The notes beneath the pieces were generated by a model. It did no database searches. It was not told the origin of the DNA and saw only the letters and a list, made by a program, of their open reading frames with translations. Made by a program: the position numbers and the translations under genes. A DNA stretch of 36,897 nt from Deltaproteobacteria bacterium (GTDB lineage: Bacteria; Desulfobacterota; Binatia; UBA1149; CAITLU01): the NCBI GenBank assembly GCA_016218925.1, contig JACRCR010000245.1:1-36897 (forward strand), given 5' to 3'. Of the stretch, positions 1-7,010 are shown one piece after another. Within the stretch, counting starts at the first letter, position 1. Each line of letters begins with the position of its first letter.

Positions 1-93
1 ACTTTGATCCACCACGTCGGAGATCTCCGATTTCGTTACGAGATCGGAAAAGCCTAGAATATCGCAGAAAGCCAGAAAGTAGTTCCCGTACAC
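1..93 (-). CDS. N-terminal fragment of a nucleotide-cyclase-like protein, cut by the window edge
   Basis: Reading leftward from a GTG at 93, 31 codons stay open to the window edge. The peptide opens with a short hydrophobic strand followed by F-C-D-I-L-G-F-S (Asp11, Ile12). This resembles the first metal-binding strand of class III adenylate/guanylate cyclases, typically F-x-D-I-x-G-F-T/S, where the Asp binds a metal ion. An in-frame TGA two codons upstream makes the GTG the only reasonable start, although the ribosome-binding site is weak. The rest of the gene lies outside the window, so neither the second metal-binding Asp nor any partner domain can be checked. It lies 119 bp downstream of the exported protein at 212-808, on the same strand. 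It could equally be one of the uncharacterised 'FxDILGFS' proteins that lack cyclase activity. Confidence 0.5.
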   Translation of the reverse strand, partial: MYGNYFLAFCDILGFSDLVTKSEISDVVDQS

Positions 94-211
94 AGATCAC
101 ACCGCTACTGTATAACGATTGCCGTGACCGGACGGCGCGAAACGCTCGAACTCTGCGCCGGTGGTAGTGCCGGCCCGGTCGACGGCGGTGTTGGACATCG
201 CCGAATCCATC

Positions 212-808
212 CTAGGGTACGGCGCCTCTCACGCGGAAGCCCACCTTGTCGCCGGAGTTCACTACTAAACCGGAAGCCTCGCAGTTCCATGGCGGCTCAG
301 CTCCCCGGATGACAATCCGCTGCCCGGACGTGAAGTTCTTGCAAACGACTCCTTTCACCGCCGCTCCATGCGAAGTGCCGCCGAACCGTTCCTTGACCTC
401 GAAATCGGTGCCTCCGATCGTGTATGACTGCGAGGGGAACGGTGGCGGAAGATCCACGACGCGAACCGCAGCCGAATAGAAACCGATCGGCAATAGCCCG
501 AGGTCGGCCTCAACTTTCCAGAAGGAAAAGGCCTGACCACAAGACCAGAGTTTCGACCGCAACAGGACGACATCTACGCTCGCTCCGTTCGAGGTCGCTT
601 CCACGAGCTCCGGTCCACAGGTATCCGAAGAGGTCCCCGAGATGAGTAGCGACGTTGGTTGGTAGAACGATGGCGACGCAGGCTCTACGGTGACCTCAAC
701 AGACGAGAATTCTGCCGAGACTACACCGGGAACTCCGCAGATAGAGAACAGCGCAGTCGTCACGATCCCGAAGAGAGTTCCGCATTGCCGGATCGTCGCT
801 GAACTCAT
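212..808 (-). CDS. Small exported protein with an Ig-like domain
   Basis: A 198-residue protein. I placed the start at the ATG at 806-808 because an AGGAG motif lies 9 nt upstream and the next residues form a signal peptide (hydrophobic stretch at about 10-28, A-rich end near 31). Residues about 33-110 look like an Ig-like beta sandwich with two cysteines (around 'TCGPE' and 'SCGQ'). The C-terminal 50 residues form a compact cysteine-containing segment with C-K-N-F-T-S-G-Q and a later W-N-C-E, ending in a G-D-K-V-G-F strand. I recognise the style of small secreted deltaproteobacterial proteins but no enzyme. It probably folds extracytoplasmically with two disulphides. By eye, its base composition is less GC-rich than the genes to the right, so it may have been acquired. 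The in-frame extension upstream to 922 has no ribosome-binding site and spoils the signal peptide. Confidence 0.72.
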   Translation of the reverse strand: MSSATIRQCGTLFGIVTTALFSICGVPGVVSAEFSSVEVTVEPASPSFYQPTSLLISGTSSDTCGPELVEATSNGASVDVVLLRSKLWSCGQAFSFWKVEADLGLLPIGFYSAAVRVVDLPPPFPSQSYTIGGTDFEVKERFGGTSHGAAVKGVVCKNFTSGQRIVIRGAEPPWNCEASGLVVNSGDKVGFRVRGAVP

Positions 809-1167
809 GGAGAAAGTCTCCTCTTGGCTATAGCGCTCTGCACGCTGTCCAACTCTCAAATACCCAGACCTGCTCAATTCTCCCGACGCTGCGATTCCCG
901 CTCGTGTATTACTCCGCCGCACCCCGCGAAGAAAACGGAACTCGGCGGATCGACACGCAAACCGCTCGATACCGCAAGGTATCCTCGGCGGGCGATATCT
1001 TGCAGATGCCGCCCGCTCAGTTCGGTGTAAGACACCTCACATCAAGGCCGTTCTCTGGCGCGGTCGGCTTCGCGGCGGAAGACTCCCGCGCACGCGCGAC
1101 TCCCCGCCCAAACTTCCGCCGCGAGCAGATCGGCAGCGAGCGACCACCGACCAGCGACCCGCGACGC
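809..1167. other. 359-bp non-coding gap with hairpins
   Basis: This gap lies between the start of the exported protein (808) and the stop of the histidine kinase (1168), both on the minus strand. It should hold the kinase terminator and the promoter for the 212-808 gene. Two inverted repeats are visible. GATACC-GCAA-GGTATC is at 968-983. A weaker GGGCG/CGCCC pair spans about 992-1016. No convincing -35/-10 pair and no reading frame with coding character were found. Confidence 0.6.
968..983. other. Perfect 6-bp hairpin with GCAA tetraloop
   Basis: GATACC (968-973) pairs perfectly with GGTATC (978-983) around a GCAA loop. GCAA is a stable GNRA tetraloop when read on the plus strand; on the minus strand the loop is TTGC. 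It sits about 160 bp upstream of the exported protein's start and about 185 bp downstream of the kinase stop. No T-run follows on either strand, so it is not a classical terminator. It may be a 5'-leader structure or incidental. Confidence 0.35.
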
Positions 1168-3756
1168 TCACACCCCCCGCACTCTCACCGTAAACGTCGT
1201 CCCGCCGTTCTCTCCGACCTGCAGCGCGATGGTCCCGCCATGCCTGTCTACGATCTTCTTCACGGTGGCCAGCCCGAACCCGGTCCCGGTCTTCTTCGTC
1301 GTAAAGAACAGATCGTAGATGCGCGCGCGCTTCTCGAGCGGAATCCCCGGGCCGTTGTCGCGCACGCTCGCCCACAGAGTCGCCACGCCGTCTTCAGCCG
1401 ACCTGCCGGTGGCGACAACGATGCAATCGTTCTCGGGCGAAGCGTCGATCGCGTTGGCGACCAGCTCGACTACGACCTGCTCGAAGAGACTGACGTCGAG
1501 ATCCGCCAGCAGCTTCTCGTCGCCTTCATTCTCGAGCTGCAAGCGCACGTTCTTCTGCGCCGCCTTGCTGCGCGAAATCTCGACCGCGCGCGCCACCACC
1601 GCGCGCAGATCGACGCGCTCGGGATTCGGTTCGAACGGGCGCGCGAAGTCGAGCAGATCGGTGATCCTCCTTTCGAGCCGCGTGGCCTCGGAGCGGATGT
1701 CGGCGAAGTTCTCGGCGGCGGGCTGGTTCTCGAACTCCATGCCGCCGAACTCGGCGGCCATCTTGATCGCGGCCAGCGGGTTGCGCATCGCGTGAGCGAC
1801 GGCGCCTGCCAACTCGCCGATCGCGGCCAGACGCTCGGAGTGGACGAGCTGGTCTTGGGCCTGGCGCAGTTCGGCGTTGGCGCCGACCAGCGCTCGGGCC
1901 TTGGCGGCAAGATCCTGGTTCAGCAGCCCGATGGTCTTGTAGGCCTGCGCGTTCTCCAGAGCTATGGCGAGCTGGTTCGACATCGTGCGCAGCAGTTCGG
2001 CGTCGTCGGCGGTGTGATAGCCCCCGGCGCGTTTGCTGCCCACCGCCACAAAGCCGGTCAGCCGCCCCTCGAGCTTCATGCTGGTGGCAAATTCGCGCGC
2101 CAGAACCGCGCCGTCGTATCTGCGATTGGCATCAGCGGCGGCGCCGCCATCACCACCAGTGTCGTCGTCGTTCTGCGCCATGCCTCCGGTCAGCAGATCC
2201 TGCTCGCGAAGCAGCGCCGCCACCTCGTTCAACTCGGGAGCCGGCCGGTCGGCGATCTCGATGCGCGCCGCGGTACTGCCCGGAGCGTGATCGAGCAGCA
2301 ACGCGCGGCGGATCGGACGGCCGCCGTCGTCCAGCGTGAAAATCTCGGCCGAGACCGGCTGCACGGTTTCGTCGATCAGTTCGAGAGCGGCACGCGCCAG
2401 CGACTCGAAGTCGAGGATCGAACTGAAGCGGCGCGACGCCGCGCGAACGACGTCGCGGTATTCGTAACGGCGCCGGTCGTAGAGGCGATCGACAAAGGCC
2501 TGCGTGCGCTCGCGGCTCGGGTTGAACAGCAGCAGCAGCGCCAGCACTACCAGGCCCGAGGTCAGCCTCTCGGCGGTGCCGGTCAGGTTTTCGAACATCG
2601 CCTCCAGCAGCGTGATGGTCAGGCCGTAGGTACCGAGCACAGCGGCGCTCAACATCACGTAGGCCAAAGCTCGCTTGATCAGGCGATCGATGTCGAAGAG
2701 GTCGTGCCGAGCGATGGCGTAACCGATGCCGACCGGGAACAGCACGAAAAACACCGTCAGAAGGTTGAGTGGAATCGCGACCAAGCCGGCATAGACAGCG
2801 AACAGCGCGACCGCAGGCAGGAAGGCTCCCAGGCTCGATACCAGGACGACCTTGGTGCGCTGGCGAACCGCGTGATCGGAGGCGGTGTGGAAATGCCAGG
2901 CGAAGAACGCCACCGCCGCCACGATGCTGCTGGCCACGTAGACGTGGAAGAGGCGGTCGAGCCGCAGCAATGTCTCGCGGTGACCGTAGAACGCCAGGTT
3001 AGACGCAATGCCGAAAGCGATCGAGGCGGTCAGTGCGAGCAGCAGCAGCGCGTCCTCGTAGCGGCGCCGGCGACGTCCGACCGGAAAGTGACTCACCACG
3101 TACAGAGCGGAGGTCGGCGCCGCGCCGAAGAAGAAGAAGTAGGCACCGCGAAACAGGTAAGGACCGAACAGATCGATCGAAGTGGCCAGGTAGAGGCCGA
3201 GCGCAGTGGCGAAAACGAATAGTGCATTGGCATCGGCGCCGCTCGGTTTCAGATACAAGATGACCACGGCCAGAACCATGAGGGCCACGGCGTCGATCAG
3301 GTAGATCCCGGTGCTCTCGACGTACTCGCGCAGACCGAAAACCGATACCGGTACCGACACCGCGTAGCGGACCCCGGCGTGCTCGGCCTCGTAGACAACC
3401 ACGTCGCCTGGCTTCTTGTCGGCGAGCACGCGCGATAGGTCGCCGGCGTTGGCAAGCGCCAATCCATCGGCGCTGAGCAGCCACGAGTGATAAAGCAGAC
3501 CCGACTTCACGCCGGGCCACGACGACGAGCCGACCGCCGGAACGAACAGGTTCTCCCACACGAAGAAGCCGGGGAACGGGTGGCCGATGGAGCGAACCGA
3601 GTTGAAGCCGCAGACCGAGACGATGACGAGGGCGGCGATCGCCGCAGCAACGCGCGGCAGCCCTGGAGCGAGCAGGCGCGCGGACGCGGCACTTGCGCCG
3701 CGGTTCGGATTGGTTCGTGAGGTGGAATCGATCACCAAAGCGACCGCACTATACAC
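1168..3756 (-). CDS. Membrane-bound sensor histidine kinase (PDZ-like, multi-TM, GAF, HisKA/HATPase)
   Basis: An 862-residue orphan sensor kinase. One TM helix lies at about 36-51. A periplasmic PDZ-like stretch at about 83-140 contains the 'G-L-L-Y-H-S-W-L-L-S-A-D-G' and 'K-K-P-G-D-V-V' elements. About seven further hydrophobic helices (150-350) are followed by two more (362-411). A GAF-like sensor region spans about 445-600 and a short coiled coil about 605-640. HisKA contains the H-box A-V-A-H-A-M-R-N-P with the phospho-acceptor His655. HATPase_c has the N-box around Asn768, D-N-G-P-G-I-P at 800-806, an F-box near 814-821 and G-T-G-F-G-L-A at 824-830. All catalytic elements look intact. 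By family knowledge it autophosphorylates and passes phosphate to a response regulator, but none is in the window. The start is uncertain: GTG at 3756 has no good ribosome-binding site, and another GTG lies seven codons in. Confidence 0.9.
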   Translation of the reverse strand: MYSAVALVIDSTSRTNPNRGASAASARLLAPGLPRVAAAIAALVIVSVCGFNSVRSIGHPFPGFFVWENLFVPAVGSSSWPGVKSGLLYHSWLLSADGLALANAGDLSRVLADKKPGDVVVYEAEHAGVRYAVSVPVSVFGLREYVESTGIYLIDAVALMVLAVVILYLKPSGADANALFVFATALGLYLATSIDLFGPYLFRGAYFFFFGAAPTSALYVVSHFPVGRRRRRYEDALLLLALTASIAFGIASNLAFYGHRETLLRLDRLFHVYVASSIVAAVAFFAWHFHTASDHAVRQRTKVVLVSSLGAFLPAVALFAVYAGLVAIPLNLLTVFFVLFPVGIGYAIARHDLFDIDRLIKRALAYVMLSAAVLGTYGLTITLLEAMFENLTGTAERLTSGLVVLALLLLFNPSRERTQAFVDRLYDRRRYEYRDVVRAASRRFSSILDFESLARAALELIDETVQPVSAEIFTLDDGGRPIRRALLLDHAPGSTAARIEIADRPAPELNEVAALLREQDLLTGGMAQNDDDTGGDGGAAADANRRYDGAVLAREFATSMKLEGRLTGFVAVGSKRAGGYHTADDAELLRTMSNQLAIALENAQAYKTIGLLNQDLAAKARALVGANAELRQAQDQLVHSERLAAIGELAGAVAHAMRNPLAAIKMAAEFGGMEFENQPAAENFADIRSEATRLERRITDLLDFARPFEPNPERVDLRAVVARAVEISRSKAAQKNVRLQLENEGDEKLLADLDVSLFEQVVVELVANAIDASPENDCIVVATGRSAEDGVATLWASVRDNGPGIPLEKRARIYDLFFTTKKTGTGFGLATVKKIVDRHGGTIALQVGENGGTTFTVRVRGV

Positions 3757-3842
3757 CGCCGGGCGACCATCTCAGCGCGCCGTCGCGGCCGTCGGGGCGC
3801 CGCTCGTTCGCCCCATCTACCCGCTATCGCGGTTCCGACCGG

Positions 3843-3915
3843 TCGAGAAGACATGTCGTAAGCCGCGACTCGACCCCAAACATACCAAACATGTCGCAAG
3901 CCGCGACTCGACCGC
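3843..3915 (-). repeat. REP-like element, two copies (A and B)
   Basis: Copy A (3843-3877) and copy B (3888-3915) are imperfect direct repeats about 45 bp apart. Read on the minus strand, both contain GGTCGAGTCGCGGCTT (copy B has CGGTCGAG at its edge), followed by a CGACATG element. They match the units at 28329-28358 and 30347-30424; copy A differs from the 30347 unit at only a few bases over about 34 bp. The conserved core can fold as GTCG(C)-GGCTT-(G)CGAC. Both copies lie within 80 bp downstream of the stop of the minus-strand gene 3918-6023. Confidence 0.75.
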
Positions 3916-3917
3916 GG

Positions 3918-6023
3918 TTAGCGGCCGGCGGCGCAGCGCACGGATCGCAATGAGCTGGCACAGGTCAGATGGTTCGAGAACGCGTCGTCGCCGATCGTCG
4001 CCGAGAATACGAGACCGCGCGGCAAAGTCTCGGCCGGCTGCGTGGCGACCAGGTTCAGACCGCGCGCCATCAGCACCAGCCGGTACAGGCCTCCGCCGGC
4101 CGCCTTGATCCTGGCCTTGCGGATGCCGGCGATCGATCCGGTCGAATCGTTGTAGACGAAGGTCGGCCGCGAACCCTTGGGAGTGAATACCCCCGGAAGC
4201 TGGGCCAGGTAATGGAGGCGATCGCCTTCGCTGAGCGAAATCTCGACCGACTCGCCGTCAGGAGAAATCGTCTGGCCCTCACCCAGTTGGAGGCGAGCCT
4301 GGATCTTGACGACGTCTTCGCTGATCCCGGCCCTCGGCTGGATCCGCGATCGCACGCGCGTGAACAGCGCCCTGAAGCGGGCGTAGACCTGCGGGCACTC
4401 CAGGCACCCTTCGAAAGCGCTGTCGATCACGCAAGTGCCGTCGCAGCAGTTGCCCACCCCGTCGCCGTCGCTGTCTACCTGCGCCGGATTGACCACGCTC
4501 GGACAGTTATCGTCACACGCGGTCGAAGTTGCGATGTCGGCGACCGTACACGGATGGTCGCCGATCACGCTGCTTTCGTCGCCGTCATCCAGCACGCCAT
4601 CGTCGTCGCTGTCGAGACCATCCGCACTGGCCAGTCTGACCGACACCACGGCCTGATCGCGGATCAACTCCGGCGAGGGTGGCGCATCTACCACGGTGAG
4701 CGTCGCACTGCCGTTGACCGCGCCGGTACCGACCGTCAGCACCTTGCCGGCCGCCGTGTCGACGTCGATCAATTCCGAGGTCGCGTCGTTGTCCGAGTTC
4801 GGCGCCAGGATCTGCAAGCCGTCACCGGCGATCACTCTGACCGCCAGGCCCGGCATCGACGGATCGGCGATGTTGCCGAGTCGATCCACCGGCAGCAGAC
4901 GCAGCGTGACGACCTGACCGGAAGTGACCGCCAGTTCCCCCGCCGGAAGCACCAGCGTGCGCGACACACCGGTCGTCTTGGGCGCCACCCTGGCGACCAT
5001 GCGCGACGACGGCGCGAAGGTTGACGGCTCGGCGTCGCGGAACAATCCGACACTGACCGCCGGGCCGCTGAGCGAGATGAACTGATCGGTACTCGGGTTG
5101 CTGCCGTCAACCGCGATCGCGAACGCTTCGGGCAGATCGGTGTCGGCCGGCCCCGTCAGCAAGAACTCGGCGGGACGATAGAACAGAATGTTCGGACCTT
5201 CGGGATCGGGCGGGTTGGGTTCGTTCAGATAGACTATCTGCACCGGGTCGAGCGGAGGGAAGAACGGCCACTGCGTGAAGATCGGGGTACCGTCGGACCA
5301 CAGCGCATTGGGGTCGGCACCGGTGTACATGCCCGATGCCAGACCGACGACCAGGCCTCCAACACTGGCCGGCGCAGCCACCTGAACACCGAGCGCATTG
5401 AGGAAACGACCGCCACTGATCTGTCCGAGTTCGCGACCGAGATGGGCGATGGCCTCTTGCATCTCGAAAACGTTGTCGAGCGCGGTATCGGTGTTGGTCG
5501 GGCCGATCACGCCGTCGCCGTCGAGATCGGCGAACGCGAATACCGCAACCGGTCGCGCGTCCAGATCCGGCGCCGTCAGTACCGATCCGTAGGGGAAGGC
5601 GCCGGGGCCATCGGTAACCATCACGGTGAAACTGAGTTCGGATCCCTGCCCTGTGCCTCCGCCACCGGCGACGTGCTGGATCAGAGTCGGGTTGTTGGCG
5701 CTTCCGGCCGGCCACGGCACTTCCGGGTCGGTGAGGAACGAACCGACCCGGACCGCCAGATCGACGTCGCCGGTGAAAGAATGACTGATGGTCGGAGAGC
5801 CCGCGCGCCAGCGCCCGGTGGGTCCGTCCTGAGGCAACACCAGCGGAAGGCCGGGCAGCATCGGATACGGGCCGCTGGCCGGATTGCATGGGTCGCCGTT
5901 GAACACCGAAGGCAGGCCGAGGCACAGATCGGCGACAGCGCGCGGCGGCGATGCAAGCTGCGCGGCGCCGAGCACGGCGGCGGCCCACATCAAACACCCA
6001 GACGACCAACGACCGCGGATCAT
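3918..6023 (-). CDS. Large exported thrombospondin type-3 repeat protein
   Basis: A 701-residue exported protein. The start is the ATG at 6021-6023, which overlaps the stop of the upstream gene as ATGA and is followed by a signal peptide ending around A-V-A-D (residues 28-32). Residues about 33-330 are a beta-rich region with acidic 'D-L-D-G-D-G-V' loops. About 380-470 resembles an invasin/Big-like domain. Residues 471-531 hold calcium-binding thrombospondin type-3 repeats (D-S-D-D-D-G-V-L-D-D; C-D-D-N-C-P; D-S-D-G-D-G-V-G-N-C-C). The last 140 residues form a beta module with paired cysteines, of the kind appended to other exported proteins of these bacteria. No anchor or sorting helix follows, so it is probably released or loosely attached. 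Its function is unknown; calcium-stabilised adhesion or scaffolding is inference. Confidence 0.82.
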   Translation of the reverse strand: MIRGRWSSGCLMWAAAVLGAAQLASPPRAVADLCLGLPSVFNGDPCNPASGPYPMLPGLPLVLPQDGPTGRWRAGSPTISHSFTGDVDLAVRVGSFLTDPEVPWPAGSANNPTLIQHVAGGGGTGQGSELSFTVMVTDGPGAFPYGSVLTAPDLDARPVAVFAFADLDGDGVIGPTNTDTALDNVFEMQEAIAHLGRELGQISGGRFLNALGVQVAAPASVGGLVVGLASGMYTGADPNALWSDGTPIFTQWPFFPPLDPVQIVYLNEPNPPDPEGPNILFYRPAEFLLTGPADTDLPEAFAIAVDGSNPSTDQFISLSGPAVSVGLFRDAEPSTFAPSSRMVARVAPKTTGVSRTLVLPAGELAVTSGQVVTLRLLPVDRLGNIADPSMPGLAVRVIAGDGLQILAPNSDNDATSELIDVDTAAGKVLTVGTGAVNGSATLTVVDAPPSPELIRDQAVVSVRLASADGLDSDDDGVLDDGDESSVIGDHPCTVADIATSTACDDNCPSVVNPAQVDSDGDGVGNCCDGTCVIDSAFEGCLECPQVYARFRALFTRVRSRIQPRAGISEDVVKIQARLQLGEGQTISPDGESVEISLSEGDRLHYLAQLPGVFTPKGSRPTFVYNDSTGSIAGIRKARIKAAGGGLYRLVLMARGLNLVATQPAETLPRGLVFSATIGDDAFSNHLTCASSLRSVRCAAGR

Positions 6024-6688
6024 CGCCCCACCTCCGGCGCCGCGCCTGGTGAAGTCGCCGCCGGTTGCACGACCGCGCCGGGGTTGACGGGCGTCGCCGC
6101 GGTCGAGTTCTTGATCGAAAGCGACAGCGTGTTGCTGATGATCGGCGAGATGTAGTCCGCGTCGATCACCAGATACGCCACCGCACTGTAGGGCCCGACA
6201 TCGTTCGGCTGGGGCAGCGCGAGTTTCATCCGCTGAGGTTCGAAACTGATGAACCTGGCATTGGGGTCGGTCCCGCCTGCCGTTTCGATGGCCTGCAGGT
6301 CGCTGCCTTGCAGTCCGCTGTCGAGCAATTGCGAGAGCCCGGTGTAGTAGCCGGAGTGGGCCTGGTCCGGATACGTGAATCGAACGAAGTGGTCGCCTTG
6401 GACAACCAGCACGTTGAACGACAGACCGGTCGCGACCTGGAGCAGATTGTCGAACTCCCAGGTCCCCGTAAGCCGCATCGTCAGCCCCGACGTAGTCGGT
6501 TCGATGCGCATCGACCCGAGTGCGACCAGCACGCGGCACGAGCCGGCGCGCACTGCCAATACTCCGACGCCGATCGAAAGCAGCGCCACGCAGGCCGCCA
6601 CTACGACGCCGCGCGCCGTCACGCGCTGCGCGCGCCAGCCGTCCAATCCGCTTCGCTGTCGTGTCGTGCGTTGCTCACGCGAACCCAT
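6020..6688 (-). CDS. Single-pass membrane-anchored protein of unknown function, coupled to the thrombospondin protein
   Basis: A 222-residue protein. The start is the ATG at 6686-6688, preceded by a purine-rich GGGGGAAAGG. The N-terminus is basic (residues 1-23), followed by a hydrophobic helix at about 25-46 that is either an uncleaved anchor or a signal peptide. The remainder (50-200) is a beta/alpha domain with no motif I recognise, followed by a Pro/Ala/Thr-rich tail (200-222). Its stop codon overlaps the start of the 701-residue exported protein in an ATGA arrangement. The two are almost certainly translated from one message, and the products may act together at the envelope. No enzyme function is suggested. 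An upstream start at 6733 lacks a ribosome-binding site. Confidence 0.75.
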   Translation of the reverse strand: MGSREQRTTRQRSGLDGWRAQRVTARGVVVAACVALLSIGVGVLAVRAGSCRVLVALGSMRIEPTTSGLTMRLTGTWEFDNLLQVATGLSFNVLVVQGDHFVRFTYPDQAHSGYYTGLSQLLDSGLQGSDLQAIETAGGTDPNARFISFEPQRMKLALPQPNDVGPYSAVAYLVIDADYISPIISNTLSLSIKNSTAATPVNPGAVVQPAATSPGAAPEVGR

Positions 6689-7010
6689 AGCCTTTCCCCC
6701 ACTTCGGGATTCTTGGCACCGCGACCGCGGCAAGACAACCCACTTTGAGATCTAACCCACTCGAAAGGTTTTGGCGCCAGGCCTCCAGCCACACGCTGCG
6801 ACCGACAACGACGAAGGCCGACGCTGTTCGCGCAGCGTCGGCCTTCGTTATCGATCCTCCGGCGTTGGGGCCTTAACGGTCGTTCAGCCGGCTTGGAACC
6901 CTACGGATCCTCTGCCATCCGTGGCCCCTTACCGACCGCCCATTCGGCGTCGAGCCTGCGGCCGTGCCACCGGCCGCAGGCCCTTACGCACCGCCCATTC
7001 ACGCTGGCCC
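6689..7010. other. 322-bp non-coding gap with terminator and degenerate repeat
   Basis: Besides the 6811-6848 hairpin, a second perfect 11-bp stem lies at 6954-6964/6971-6981 (GCCTGCGGCCG with its complement, 6-nt loop). Between about 6898 and 7015 are three or four degenerate copies of a unit built around TAC..ACCGCCCATTC, for example near 6932 and 6985. This unit resembles the clean 27-bp array downstream of the other giant paralogue (9974-10190). No coding frame is supported. Confidence 0.55.
6811..6848 (-). terminator. Strong 16-bp stem hairpin, probable terminator
   Basis: The arms 6811-6826 and 6833-6848 are perfectly complementary over 16 bp (ACGAAGGCCGACGCTG), with a 6-nt loop. The hairpin lies 163 bp past the stop of the giant paralogue at 7011 and 122 bp before the start of the gene at 6688, both on the minus strand. 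On the minus strand the stem is followed by TCGTTGTCGG, which is only weakly T-rich, so termination could be bidirectional or factor-assisted. Confidence 0.7.

Noticed and set aside
940..1030. Resemblance to a cyclic-di-GMP riboswitch (CACGCAAACC followed by a GNRA hairpin)
   Set aside because: The required second stem, receptor and conserved GGACGCAAAGCC-type block are absent, and the sense strand has no gene downstream.
904..3222. A 772-codon plus-strand open frame opposite the histidine kinase
   Set aside because: Rich in Arg/Gln/Ala/Val with no domain. It is the antisense frame of a high-GC gene whose own frame carries full kinase motifs.
6024..6539. Amino-terminal extension of the thrombospondin-type protein
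   Set aside because: It is the shifted frame of the coupled upstream gene; the ATGA overlap and signal peptide at 6023 are decisive.
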